Shown here: positions 9,440-18,082 of the stretch, piece after piece
Numbering within the stretch: position 1 is the stretch's first letter
Layout of the letters: each line of letters opens with the position of its first letter
DNA from: Pseudogracilibacillus sp037071985
Lineage (GTDB): Bacteria > Bacillota > Bacilli > Bacillales > Amphibacillaceae
Length of the DNA stretch: 64,000 bases
Direction of reading: 5' to 3'
Assembly: GCF_037071985.1 (NCBI RefSeq)
Contig: NZ_JAXHDF010000006.1
Span: 62,001-126,000 of the forward strand
Program-made: the position numbers and the translations under genes
Notes under the pieces: generated by a model
What the model was told of the DNA's origin: nothing
The model's database searches: none
What the model saw: only the letters and a program-made list of their open reading frames with translations

Positions 9440-9603
9440 AGGAGACTGAATGTATTGCTTGCCATGGTTCAGGGATGCAAGCGGATGATGAAGGTTGGCA
9501 ATATAAATGTAGTGTTTGCGATGGATTAGGATTAGTAGCAGCTGAGCGTGAACATGGAACTAGGATTATGTCGGTGGATGAAAACAATCGTTTGTTAGAT
9601 TGA
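9436..9603 (+). CDS. Small CxxCxG double-motif (zinc-ribbon-like) protein
   Basis: A 55-residue protein starting with ATG at 9436 in an ATGA overlap with the aconitase stop, with GAAGGAGG upstream. It contains two CxxCxG-type motifs (CIACHGSG near residues 6-13 and CSVCDGLG near 29-36), as in DnaJ-type zinc modules and YuiA-like proteins, so it probably binds one zinc or another metal. Coupling to an Fe-S enzyme suggests an accessory role, but that is inference. It is shorter than usual gene-calling limits. Confidence 0.75.
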   Translation: MKETECIACHGSGMQADDEGWQYKCSVCDGLGLVAAEREHGTRIMSVDENNRLLD

Positions 9604-9699
9604 GCTTTCTAAGTTTAAACTTTCCAAAAATTTAAATAGTGCTGCTATCGCAATGTAAACGAAATCATGAATAAAACACGATAAATCAACGTTTTTTCA

Positions 9700-9728
9700 T
9701 TGACGAAACGCTCTTTTATTCGTATGAT
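9700..9728 (+). promoter_or_regulatory. Sigma-A-type promoter upstream of the pbuG riboswitch
   Basis: TTGACG at 9700-9705 and TATGAT at 9723-9728 are separated by 17 bases, a near-consensus housekeeping promoter. It is placed so that the transcript begins a few tens of bases before the guanine aptamer. Confidence 0.75.
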
Positions 9729-9753
9729 TAGAAGTATGAAAATACAATAAAAG

Positions 9754-9939
9754 CTTTGCGTATAATCTAGGGAATATGGCTTAGAGTTTCTACCAGACCA
9801 CCGTAAATGGTCTGACTACGCTTAATAGTAATCAATGATTGGACAGGATAAATGAAGATATATGTCTTTTTTCTGCCATTGTGATTACTTTATTAGCATA
9901 GATCGGTAGCACTCTTTATTAGAAAAGAGTGCTTTTTTT
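9754..9939 (+). promoter_or_regulatory. Purine (guanine-class) riboswitch with terminator, upstream of pbuG
   Basis: The core elements of the purine aptamer are present in order: TATAAT, ATATGG, the GTTTCTAC loop, CACCGTAAAT and GACTAC, with the P3 stem CAGACC/GGTCTG. The discriminator base in GACTAC is C, which indicates guanine or hypoxanthine rather than adenine. Downstream, AGTAATCAATG can pair with CATTGTGATTACT as an antiterminator-like stem. A terminator hairpin AGCACTCTT/AAGAGTGCT plus seven T lies at 9908-9939. Ligand binding would be expected to stop transcription before the permease gene. Confidence 0.93.
9908..9939 (+). terminator. Riboswitch-controlled intrinsic terminator before pbuG
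   Basis: The nine-base stem AGCACTCTT/AAGAGTGCT closes a short loop and is followed by a run of seven T. It is the expression platform of the guanine riboswitch. Confidence 0.9.
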
Positions 9940-10055
9940 GTTTTTATGCAGAGGGGATTTTAAACCAGCATAAGAGCAATGAAGACTACGTCATAAAATT
10001 AGTTTCTAAAGGAACTCCCAGTACCAAGGCGTTTACTATTTAAGGAGGAAAAGGA

Positions 10056-11384
10056 TTGAAAAAGTATTTTCGATTTGAAGAATTAGGAACAAATTATCGT
10101 ACAGAATTTATGGCGGGTTTGACGACATTTTTAGCAATGGCATATATTTTATTCGTAAACCCAGCAACTTTATCACTTGCAGGAGTAGATGTTCCCGAAG
10201 GTACAGGAATGGATGCAGGAGCTGTATTTACAGCGACGGCAATAGCTGCTGCTGTAGGAACTTTGTTAATGGGAGTCATAGCAAAATATCCGATTGGACT
10301 TGCTCCAGGGATGGGACTTAATGCATTCTTTGCATATACAGTTGTCCTAGGTTACGGAATTCCATGGGAAACAGCATTATCTGGTGTTCTTGCATCTGGA
10401 CTAATTTTTATTGTTTTAACTCTTACTGGTTTAAGAGAGAAAATAATTAACCTGATTCCGGGTAATTTAAAATTAGCTGTTGGAGCAGGAATTGGATTTT
10501 TTATTGCATTTATCGGTTTTCAAAACGCAGGAATTATCGTTGGAAATGATGCAACATTAGTAGCAATTGGAGAATTAACATCTCCTCCCGTTTTACTCGC
10601 GATCTTTGGAATAATAATATCTGTTATTTTATTAAGTTTAAATGTTCGTGGTGGAATTTTTTACGGAATGATTATTACATCAATTGTAGGAATGATTTTT
10701 GGATTAATTCCAACCCCTAAAGGAATTAGCGATATTGTCAGTTCTGCACCAAGTATCGCACCAACATTTGGACAAGCTTTTGTTAACTTTGGTGATATAT
10801 TTACATTGCAAATGTTTGTCGTTATTTTAACCTTTTTATTCGTAGACTTTTTTGATACAGCTGGAACCCTTGTTGCGGTTGCAACTCAGGCTGGTCTTAT
10901 GAAAGATAATAAATTACCGCGTGCAGGAAAAGCATTATTTGCTGATTCATCTGCAACTGTAGTCGGGTCGATCGTTGGGACATCTACTACAACCTCTTAT
11001 GTTGAATCTACTGCCGGGGTAGGAGTAGGAGGGCGTACAGGATTTGCATCCGTTGTTACAGCAGCATTTTTCTTACTGGCATTATTTTTCTCTCCATTAT
11101 TAGCTGTAATTACGGTTGAAGTAACAGCGCCAGCCCTTATTATTGTTGGTGTTCTTATGTCATCTTCACTTAAAAATATTGAGTGGGATCGTTTTGAAAT
11201 AGCTGTACCAGCCTTTTTAGTTATCATTTCGATGCCATTAACCTACAGCATAGCTACGGGGATTGCGATAGGATTTGTATTTTACCCGATCACGATGATT
11301 ATGAAAGGGAAAGCGAAAGAAATTCATCCGGTAATGTACGGGTTATGTTTGATATTTATACTTTATTTTATTTATTTAACATAA
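10056..11384 (+). CDS. pbuG: Guanine/hypoxanthine permease, NCS2/AzgA family
   Basis: A 442-residue membrane transporter closely resembling B. subtilis PbuG. Shared landmarks are the N-terminal GLTTFLAMAYILFVNP segment, APGMGLNAFFA near residue 87, the FVDFFDTAGTLVAVATQAGL signature near 265 and GTSTTTSYVES near 310. It imports guanine and hypoxanthine in symport with protons. The TTG start at 10056 follows a strong AAGGAGGAAAAGG site. Control by the upstream guanine riboswitch fits a salvage transporter that is shut off when guanine is plentiful. Confidence 0.95.
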   Translation: MKKYFRFEELGTNYRTEFMAGLTTFLAMAYILFVNPATLSLAGVDVPEGTGMDAGAVFTATAIAAAVGTLLMGVIAKYPIGLAPGMGLNAFFAYTVVLGYGIPWETALSGVLASGLIFIVLTLTGLREKIINLIPGNLKLAVGAGIGFFIAFIGFQNAGIIVGNDATLVAIGELTSPPVLLAIFGIIISVILLSLNVRGGIFYGMIITSIVGMIFGLIPTPKGISDIVSSAPSIAPTFGQAFVNFGDIFTLQMFVVILTFLFVDFFDTAGTLVAVATQAGLMKDNKLPRAGKALFADSSATVVGSIVGTSTTTSYVESTAGVGVGGRTGFASVVTAAFFLLALFFSPLLAVITVEVTAPALIIVGVLMSSSLKNIEWDRFEIAVPAFLVIISMPLTYSIATGIAIGFVFYPITMIMKGKAKEIHPVMYGLCLIFILYFIYLT

Positions 11385-11393
11385 AACAGCATA

Positions 11394-11429
11394 AAAGCTA
11401 GTGGTCAATAGAGACCCACTAGCTTTTTT
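11394..11429. terminator. Bidirectional terminator between pbuG and the MFS gene
   Basis: The stem AAAGCTAGTGG/CCCACTAGCTTT is flanked by A on the left and T on the right. It can terminate both convergent genes and overlaps the stop codon of the minus-strand MFS gene. Confidence 0.85.
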
Positions 11430-12591
11430 CACTAATCAGTGCACGTTTTCGTTCAACACCAAAATGAAAAGCAAGTAGAGTTAACGCTCCTATTAATGCA
11501 AGGAAGCCCATAATTTGATAGAGGGTCTGACCGCTCAAATGTTCAAAAATGAGCCCGCCACCCATTGAGCCGATGATTCCTGAAACGCCAAAAAGTACTG
11601 AATAAAAAATTAGATGTCCAGTAGATTGTAACAGTTTTGGAATTATCCTAGTGACATAATCGAATGCAGCAATGTAAAAGATTCCAAATGTTAGACCGTG
11701 TAATATTTGTAAAGAAATGATTAAAAACGGACTTGTAGCCGTCCCATAAATAAACCAGCGTAAACTATACAGAGAACCGGCAATGACAATGAAAGAGATC
11801 GGATGAAATCTCCGAAACCAAAAGCCAGCAGAAGCAAAAATAACGGCTTCACTGATAACGCCTATAAACCATGCAAAACCGACCAATCCTTCACTACCGC
11901 CAAGATCTGTAATGTAAATACCCATAAAACTGTCATTTGCACGATGTCCAATTGCAATAAACATCATTAAAAATAAAAATAAGATAAAAGGTTTATTTGT
12001 TATTAGTTTACCCATGTCTCTTATTTTAACAGGGGAAGAATCAGCTTGAACGTCTTGGATAGTAAATGTTATAAGTAATAATATCGTACCTATAATAACG
12101 TAAGGCCAGACAATAAATTGGACTCCGAATCTGGTTAGAATTTCTCCTACAAGAAGTGAAGAAAATGCAAATCCGACTGAACCCCACATACGGATGGTGC
12201 CGAAAGGGATTTTGAGATCAAATGCCTTTCGTTGGGCTAAACTGTCACTCAGTGCACCAACAGGAGAAGAGAAAAAATAAAAAATTGCGCCAAAGATGAG
12301 AATTGCAACCAAATGATTCATCTGAAAAAATAGTATACTAGCTATTAACATACAAATAACAGAGATTATAAGCATACGTTTTACTGTTTTATATTTATCA
12401 CTTAAATATCCCCAAAATGGTTGAGAAATGATGGAGGCAAACGGCCCGATTGCAAGGACCCAGCCAATCTCAGTTCCAGTCAATCCTTTATATTTTAAAT
12501 ACAGAGGTAAAAAACTAATAATGATTGTATTCGTTGCGTGAAAATTGAAAATTAACATTTTTAACGATAGTAACGAATTGTTTTTTGTCAT
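11419..12591 (-). CDS. MFS transporter of the LacY/HcaT-like (MFS_1_like) group
   Basis: A 390-residue protein with about 12 hydrophobic segments. The first half has the family pattern FLPLYLKYKGLTGTEIGWVL and QPFWGYLSDKYKTVKR, the loop 2-3 motif of the major facilitator superfamily; the second half has GFAWFIGVISEAVIF. It resembles B. subtilis YwbF and HcaT/LacY-like symporters. The substrate is not known. It is convergent with pbuG, sharing the terminator, and divergent from the MOSC gene. Confidence 0.8.
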   Translation of the reverse strand: MTKNNSLLSLKMLIFNFHATNTIIISFLPLYLKYKGLTGTEIGWVLAIGPFASIISQPFWGYLSDKYKTVKRMLIISVICMLIASILFFQMNHLVAILIFGAIFYFFSSPVGALSDSLAQRKAFDLKIPFGTIRMWGSVGFAFSSLLVGEILTRFGVQFIVWPYVIIGTILLLITFTIQDVQADSSPVKIRDMGKLITNKPFILFLFLMMFIAIGHRANDSFMGIYITDLGGSEGLVGFAWFIGVISEAVIFASAGFWFRRFHPISFIVIAGSLYSLRWFIYGTATSPFLIISLQILHGLTFGIFYIAAFDYVTRIIPKLLQSTGHLIFYSVLFGVSGIIGSMGGGLIFEHLSGQTLYQIMGFLALIGALTLLAFHFGVERKRALISEKS

Positions 12592-12694
12592 ATCGACACC
12601 TCAAAATAAACGATAGTTTGCTGAACGTTATTTCCATAGTAAACTAGTAAATAACTGATATTAACTATACCATATTACGAAAGAGGGGCATAAC

Positions 12695-13405
12695 ATGAAT
12701 TCACCATTTATAAAACAGCTTCGAACGGGTAAAGTAAAACAAATGGGGACTGAAAACGCGAATGATCCGCTTGAACGACCATGGAAGAGTGGGATGTTTA
12801 AAAAGGAACAGGAAGGGAAAATCTTGCTTACTAAGACTGGGTTAACGTCTGATGAAGTGGCTGATACAAAAGTTCACGGCGGCCCGGAAAAAGCATTATT
12901 TGCTTATCCAATTCTACACTATTTTTACTGGCGTGAAGAATTAAATGTTGATATTGATGCTGGCGCAATGGGAGAAAACTTAGTCATGGAAGAAGCGGAT
13001 GAATTCACGACGTATATAGGGGATACATATCGATTTGGAGATGCGATTATTCAAGTTTCACAGCCACGGCAACCATGTTGGAAACCGGCAAGAAGATTTA
13101 AAGTGCTTGATTTCGCATTGAGAATTCAAAAGAGCGGCAAGACTGGCTGGTATTATCGAGTTATTGAAGAAGGAAAAGTTGAAGCAGGGAGTTCATTAGA
13201 ATTACTTGAAAGACCATACCCTGAATGGTCGATAGCTGCATGTAATGAAGTCATGCATGTAAATAAATCTGATCTACACTTAACGTATGAATTAGCATCA
13301 TGTCCGCTATTAGCTGAAAATTGGCGGCACAGACTACAAAGACGACTACGAGGGCAGGAGTCTTCCATTGAAAAGCGAGTTTATGGTCCAAATAAAGAAA
13401 AATAA
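12695..13405 (+). CDS. MOSC domain protein, YiiM-like
   Basis: A 236-residue protein with a MOSC beta-barrel. KVHGGPEKALFAYP (about residues 62-75), GENLV and the conserved Cys in SQPRQPCWKPARRF (near residue 130) are the typical landmarks of YiiM-type MOSC proteins, in which molybdenum cofactor is thought to be bound. YiiM-like proteins reduce N-hydroxylated substrates such as 6-N-hydroxylaminopurine; the substrate here is unknown. GAAAGAGGGGC upstream supports the start. Confidence 0.85.
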   Translation: MNSPFIKQLRTGKVKQMGTENANDPLERPWKSGMFKKEQEGKILLTKTGLTSDEVADTKVHGGPEKALFAYPILHYFYWREELNVDIDAGAMGENLVMEEADEFTTYIGDTYRFGDAIIQVSQPRQPCWKPARRFKVLDFALRIQKSGKTGWYYRVIEEGKVEAGSSLELLERPYPEWSIAACNEVMHVNKSDLHLTYELASCPLLAENWRHRLQRRLRGQESSIEKRVYGPNKEK

Positions 13406-13543
13406 TAGTTATTAGTATAGCGGCAATCCTCTTTTAATCAATAAGCTTTTTAATCGGGGGTTTTTATTAACTACTGTTCTTTCTATGTAAAAAAGTGAAT
13501 ACAATAAATTTGGTGTGCAAAGAAGGAATCGGGAGGGAACGTC

Positions 13544-14242
13544 GTGTTAAGTAATGCATATATGATCGTTGCTATTATATTAATCGTCAATATTGTCTAT
13601 GTTACTTTTTCCACCATTCGCATGATATTAACGTTGAAAGGTCGTCGTTATCTTGCAGCGTTTGTTAGTATTTTTGAAGTAATTGTCTATATCTTAGGAT
13701 TAAGTATCGTCTTAGATAATTTGGATGGAATTCAAAACATTATTGCCTATGCTGTCGGATATGCACTTGGAATCGTAACTGGATCAATGATCGAAGAAAG
13801 ATTGGCGCTAGGATACATTACAGTAAATGTAATCTCGTCTAATCCAACATTGAATTTTACTGAACGACTTAGAGAAGAAGGTTTCGGTGTAACAAGTTGG
13901 ACATCATCCGGAATGGATGGGGATCGACTATCTATGCAAATTTTAACACCAAGAAAATCAGAAATCCGATTATATCAACTTATTTCAGAAATTGACCCAC
14001 GTGCTTTTATGGTTGCTTATGAACCAAAACATATTCAAGGAGGGTTCTGGGTTAAACAGGTTAGAAGGGGAAAGCTATTTCAGAATGGTAAACAAAAAGA
14101 TCAGGTATTAAAAGATATTGTTCCTACAGAAAAAATTATGGAGGATGACCAAATAGTAGAAGAATTCATTGATGAACAGGATACTATCAGTCCTCTCACA
14201 AAGCCTAGAGCGCAAAAACCGAACATTAAACCTAAATTGTAG
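13544..14242 (+). CDS. UPF0316 (YebE-like, DUF2179/DUF5698) membrane protein
   Basis: A 232-residue protein with three N-terminal transmembrane helices (about residues 5-75) and a cytoplasmic domain starting near residue 85 (LGYITVNVI, then LREEGFGVTSWTSSGMDG), the UPF0316/YebE arrangement. The C-terminal 45 residues are an acidic and then basic extension beyond the usual family length. GTG start at 13544 with TCGGGAGGGAACGTC upstream. A yebE gene lies between pbuG and purE in B. subtilis too. Molecular function is unknown. Confidence 0.8.
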   Translation: MLSNAYMIVAIILIVNIVYVTFSTIRMILTLKGRRYLAAFVSIFEVIVYILGLSIVLDNLDGIQNIIAYAVGYALGIVTGSMIEERLALGYITVNVISSNPTLNFTERLREEGFGVTSWTSSGMDGDRLSMQILTPRKSEIRLYQLISEIDPRAFMVAYEPKHIQGGFWVKQVRRGKLFQNGKQKDQVLKDIVPTEKIMEDDQIVEEFIDEQDTISPLTKPRAQKPNIKPKL

Positions 14243-14261
14243 TTTAATGTTCGTAATTTAA

Positions 14262-14291
14262 TTGACGAATAAATTATTGATTTGTTATACT
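14262..14291 (+). promoter_or_regulatory. Sigma-A-type promoter of the pur operon
   Basis: TTGACG at 14262-14267 and TATACT at 14286-14291 are spaced by 18 bases and precede the purine aptamer by about 30 bases. Confidence 0.7.
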
Positions 14292-14323
14292 AGGGTAGTA
14301 ATTAATATAAATAACATAAGTAT

Positions 14324-14507
14324 TTCCCCGTATAATTTTGAGAATATGGCTCGAAAGTTTCTACGTTGCACCGTAAATGCTACGACTATGGGGGAAGATG
14401 ATGTGGTGAAAATGAAATTATATATTATTTTTATTTTTCGTTCATATTTTACATGGTAGTCTATTCATCTTCTCCTAAGGTTTATGGGGAGGAATAGACT
14501 TTTTTTA
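14324..14507 (+). promoter_or_regulatory. Purine (guanine-class) riboswitch with terminator, upstream of purE
   Basis: The aptamer spans about 14324-14396: P1 TTCCCC/GGGGAA, then TATAAT, ATATGG, GTTTCTAC, CACCGTAAAT and GACTAT. The discriminating base in GACTAT is C, so guanine or hypoxanthine is the expected ligand. The 3' side of P1 plus following bases (14391-14400, GGGGAAGATG) can pair with CATCTTCTCC at 14466-14475, which is also part of the terminator at 14458-14507. Aptamer, antiterminator and terminator are therefore mutually exclusive, the classical xpt/purE design. Confidence 0.95.
14458..14507 (+). terminator. Riboswitch-controlled terminator before purE
   Basis: AGTCTATT at 14458 pairs with AATAGACT at 14493-14500, extended by CTTCTCC/GGGGAGG, and is followed by seven T. 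Confidence 0.9.
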
Positions 14508-14568
14508 CTTTTTTATAGAAATATTAACGAAAAATACCAACTTATTCAAAAAAATGGAGGGCTTAATC

Positions 14569-15060
14569 ATGACTCAAGTGGGAATCATTATGGGTAGTAT
14601 TTCAGACTGGGAAACGATGAAATATGCTTGTGAGATGCTGGATGAATTAGGTGTGAGTTATGAAAAAGAGGTAGTTTCAGCACATCGGACACCAGACGAT
14701 ATGTTTGACTACGCTAAAACAGCAAAACAACGTGGTATAAAAGTAATCATTGCAGGAGCTGGAGGGGCTGCTCACTTACCTGGAATGGTCGCCTCACAAA
14801 CAACACTTCCAGTGATAGGGGTACCTGTACAGACGAAAGCATTAGGAGGAATGGACTCTCTTTTGTCTATCGTCCAAATGCCAGGCGGTGTTCCGACAGC
14901 AACAATGGCCATCGGTAAGGCAGGGGCTACGAATGCAGGAATATTTGCTGCACAAATCATTGGGTTAACAGATATGACAACGAGTATCAAATTAGATAAT
15001 TACCGCAAAAAAATGAGAGAAAAAGTACAAGAAATGAGGGACGATCTTGCAAGCAAATAA
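14569..15060 (+). CDS. purE: N5-carboxyaminoimidazole ribonucleotide mutase
   Basis: A 163-residue class I PurE that converts N5-CAIR to CAIR in purine synthesis. The signature GSISDWETM (about residues 9-17), SAHRTPDDM (41-49) and GAGGAAHLPGM (68-78) carry the catalytic Ser, His and substrate-binding residues. Start 14569 is chosen because ATGGAGG at 14554 is its ribosome-binding site. First gene of the riboswitch-controlled operon; its last 14 bases overlap purK. Confidence 0.97.
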   Translation: MTQVGIIMGSISDWETMKYACEMLDELGVSYEKEVVSAHRTPDDMFDYAKTAKQRGIKVIIAGAGGAAHLPGMVASQTTLPVIGVPVQTKALGGMDSLLSIVQMPGGVPTATMAIGKAGATNAGIFAAQIIGLTDMTTSIKLDNYRKKMREKVQEMRDDLASK

Positions 15061-16183
15061 ATCTATGAAAGTTTTACCGCCTCAGACGATTGGAATTATT
15101 GGCGGCGGACAACTAGGAAGAATGATGGCAATTGCTGCAAAATATATGGGGTACAATGTGATCGTTCTTGACCCTACACCTAATTGTCCCACTGCTCAAG
15201 TTGCAGATGGACAAATTGTTGCAGCATATGATGATATGGACGCAATTAAAGAGTTAACAATGAAAAGTGATGTTGTAACCTATGAGTTTGAAAATGTAGA
15301 TTTAGATGCAGCAACATTTATTGAAAAGGCGGGCAAACTTCCTCAAGGATCATATGCATTAGAGGTTACACAAAATAGAGAAAAAGAGAAAAATTTAATG
15401 AAAGATATTGGTTTACCTGTACCGAGTTTTTCAATAGTTCATAATGGGGCTGAATGCGAAGAAGCTTTAGAAAAAACAACTCTCCCAGCAGTAATTAAAA
15501 CATGCCGTGGAGGATATGATGGTAAAGGACAATTGAAGATTGAAACAGAGCAAGACAAAGATGCAGCAATCCAATTTGCGGACCAGGGTGGCACGTTTAT
15601 TATTGAAGAATGGATTACATTTGACAAGGAAATATCTACTGTATTTACAAGAAGCCAGTCTGGGGAGATCGTCTTTTTCCCGGTTGCTGAAAATGATCAT
15701 AAAGACCATATATTATATGAAACAATTGCTCCTGCAAGAATTTCAGAAGAATTACATCGAAAAGTAAAAGAAGCCGCTTCTTTGCTCGCTGAAAAAATTA
15801 ACGTTGTAGGCACCTTTGCGATTGAAATGTTTGTTAAAGGTGAAGAAGTTTTTATTAATGAAATGGCACCTCGACCGCATAATTCTGGTCATTTTACGAT
15901 CGAGGCTTGTAATGAATCACAATTTAGCTTGCATATTCGTGCAATTTGTGGATTACCACTACCAGAAGTTTTCGAGCATCAAAAAGCTATGATGATCAAT
16001 GTTCTTGGGGAAGATATGCTTAAAGCACTTCGAGCACTTAATCAACTCCCTCAAGCACATGTTCATCTATATGGTAAAAAAGAAGCAAAAGAAAAACGTA
16101 AAATGGGGCATGTGACATTCATCGCAACTAGCCAAGAGGAACTTTATACGTACAAACGCAAATACGAGGAGGATCTTACATGA
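15047..16183 (+). CDS. purK: N5-carboxyaminoimidazole ribonucleotide synthase
   Basis: A 378-residue ATP-grasp enzyme that carboxylates AIR with bicarbonate and ATP. GIIGGGQLGRMMA at about residues 16-28 is the N-terminal dinucleotide-like fold, KTCRGGYDGKGQ near 150 is the glycine-rich ATP loop, and NEMAPRPHNSGH near 270 is the metal-binding motif. All look intact. The gene overlaps both purE and purB by a few bases. Confidence 0.97.
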   Translation: MQANKSMKVLPPQTIGIIGGGQLGRMMAIAAKYMGYNVIVLDPTPNCPTAQVADGQIVAAYDDMDAIKELTMKSDVVTYEFENVDLDAATFIEKAGKLPQGSYALEVTQNREKEKNLMKDIGLPVPSFSIVHNGAECEEALEKTTLPAVIKTCRGGYDGKGQLKIETEQDKDAAIQFADQGGTFIIEEWITFDKEISTVFTRSQSGEIVFFPVAENDHKDHILYETIAPARISEELHRKVKEAASLLAEKINVVGTFAIEMFVKGEEVFINEMAPRPHNSGHFTIEACNESQFSLHIRAICGLPLPEVFEHQKAMMINVLGEDMLKALRALNQLPQAHVHLYGKKEAKEKRKMGHVTFIATSQEELYTYKRKYEEDLT

Positions 16184-17472
16184 TTGACCGCTACACCCGA
16201 GAAGAGATGGGTACTATCTGGACAGAAGAAAATAAATATAAAGCTTGGCTTGAAGTAGAGATATTAGCTTGTGAAGCATGGGCAAAACTTGGCGTTATCC
16301 CAGAAGAAGATGTTAAAGCAATCCGGAAAAATGCATCGTTTAACGTGGATCGTATTTATGAAATTGAACAAGAAACTCGCCATGATGTTGTTGCTTTTAC
16401 TCGCGCAGTGTCAGAATCACTTGGGGAAGAACGTAAATGGGTACATTACGGTTTAACATCAACAGATGTCGTTGATACAGCACTATCTTATTTAATAAAG
16501 CAGGCTAATGAAATAATTCGGAAAGATTTAGAACAATTTATTGAGATTATTAAAACAAAAGCGATCGAACATAAGCATACAGTCATGATGGGACGTACTC
16601 ATGGTGTACATGCCGAGCCGACAACATTCGGCTTGAAGCTTGCTTTATGGTATGAGGAAATGAAGCGGAATCTAGAACGTTTTAACGAAGCGGCAGAGAG
16701 AGTCGAATTTGGAAAATTATCGGGTGCGGTTGGAACATATGCAAACATTGATCCATTTGTTGAAGAATATGTTTGTAAACATTTAGGTTTATCACCTGCA
16801 CCATTATCAACGCAAACATTACAGCGTGATCGTCATGCAGCTTATATGTCCGTGCTTGCGCTAATTGCTACATCAATTGAGAAATTTGCAACGGAAATTA
16901 GAGGGCTGCAAAAGACTGAAACACGTGAAGTAGAAGAGTTTTTCCGTAAAGGACAAACTGGTTCATCTGCAATGCCACATAAACGGAATCCAATTGCTTC
17001 GGAAAACATGAGTGGAATGGCACGAGTGGTAAGAGGATATATGGTTACAGCCTATGAAAATGTATCTTTATGGCATGAACGTGATATTTCTCATTCTTCA
17101 GCTGAACGGGTTATTATCCCAGATGCAACAATTGCTTTAAATTATATGCTGAACCGTTTTAGTAATGTAGTGAAAAACTTAACCGTTTATCCAGAAAATA
17201 TGAAACGAAATATCGATAAAACATTTGGAGTTATTTTTTCACAACGTGTACTGCTTGCCTTAATCGATAAGGGACTTGCTCGAGAAGAGGCTTATGGTAT
17301 TGTTCAGCCACTCGCAATGGAAGCGTGGGAGACAGAAACACATTTTAAGCAATTAGTAGAACAAAATGAAATTGTACAGGAAAAATTATCTAAAGAAGAA
17401 ATTGATGATTGCTTTGACTATACGTACCATTTGAAAAATGTTGATTTTATTTTTGAACGTTTAGGGTTATAA
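16180..17472 (+). CDS. purB: Adenylosuccinate lyase
   Basis: A 430-residue fumarase-superfamily lyase acting twice in purine synthesis (SAICAR cleavage and adenylosuccinate cleavage). The signature loop GSSAMPHKRNPI near residue 262, HDVVAFTR near 68 and GRTHGVHAEPT near 138 are intact, and the length is normal. It is the last gene before the repeat-filled gap; in related operons purC, purS and purQ would follow directly. Confidence 0.97.
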   Translation: MIDRYTREEMGTIWTEENKYKAWLEVEILACEAWAKLGVIPEEDVKAIRKNASFNVDRIYEIEQETRHDVVAFTRAVSESLGEERKWVHYGLTSTDVVDTALSYLIKQANEIIRKDLEQFIEIIKTKAIEHKHTVMMGRTHGVHAEPTTFGLKLALWYEEMKRNLERFNEAAERVEFGKLSGAVGTYANIDPFVEEYVCKHLGLSPAPLSTQTLQRDRHAAYMSVLALIATSIEKFATEIRGLQKTETREVEEFFRKGQTGSSAMPHKRNPIASENMSGMARVVRGYMVTAYENVSLWHERDISHSSAERVIIPDATIALNYMLNRFSNVVKNLTVYPENMKRNIDKTFGVIFSQRVLLALIDKGLAREEAYGIVQPLAMEAWETETHFKQLVEQNEIVQEKLSKEEIDDCFDYTYHLKNVDFIFERLGL

Positions 17473-17499
17473 CAAACGAGCCTAAATTATCTGAAGATA

Positions 17500-18015
17500 A
17501 AAATGAAAGTTGCTCGATTCGGGCTGAAAGTCGCGCAATTCGGATAAAACCTGAGCAATTCTAGGTCAAAGTTGCGCAATTGGGGTAAAAGTTGCTCGAT
17601 TCGGGCTGAAAGTCGCGCAATTGGGGTAAAAGTTGAGCAATTCAAGCTAAAAGTCGCGCGATTGGGGTAAAAGTTGAGCAATTCAAGGCAAAAGTCGCGC
17701 GATTCGGGTAAAAGTTGCGCAATTCAAGGTCAAAGTTGCGCAATTCAAGGTAAAAGTCGAGCGATTCGAGGTAAAGTTGCGCAATTCAAATTGAAAGTCG
17801 CGCGATTGGGGTTAAAGTTGAGCAATTCAAGGTAAAAGTCGCGCGATTCGAGGTAAAGTTGCGCAATTCAAGGTAAAAGTCGCGCGATTGGGGTAAAAGT
17901 TGAGCAATTCAAAGTGAAAGTCGCGCGATTGGGATAAAAGTTGCGTAATTCAAGGTAAAAGTCGCGCAATTCGAGTTAAAGTTGAGTAACTTAAGGTACA
18001 AGTCGAGGTTTCAAC
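17500..18015. repeat. Degenerate 20-21-bp tandem repeats (family A) between purB and purL
   Basis: About 24 head-to-tail units follow the consensus AAAGTYGMGCRATTSRRGGTA. Two unit subtypes tend to alternate (AAAGTTGAGCAATTCAAGGTA and AAAGTCGCGCGATTGGGGTA), giving a 41-bp higher-order period. No open frame with coding character, hairpin terminator or insertion-sequence ends are seen. The array occupies the place where purC, purS and purQ normally lie. A related array is at about 50190-50535. Function unknown. Confidence 0.95.
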
Positions 18016-18082
18016 ATATACTCAATCTGTAATAGGGAACACCTGAATGAAAATGTTTCTACTATATAAGGAGATGATCATT

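Noticed and set aside
9700..14270. CGAA/TTCG pairs near the pbuG and purE promoters as possible PurR boxes.
   Set aside because: Spacing and orientation do not match the usual convergent pair 16-17 bases apart, so no PurR operator is claimed.
14262..14459. A 65-residue reading frame upstream of purE.
   Set aside because: It runs through the promoter and the purine aptamer; the structured RNA explains the sequence.
17487..17681. Minus-strand reading frame inside the purB-purL gap.
   Set aside because: It only reads through tandem repeats and has no start signal.
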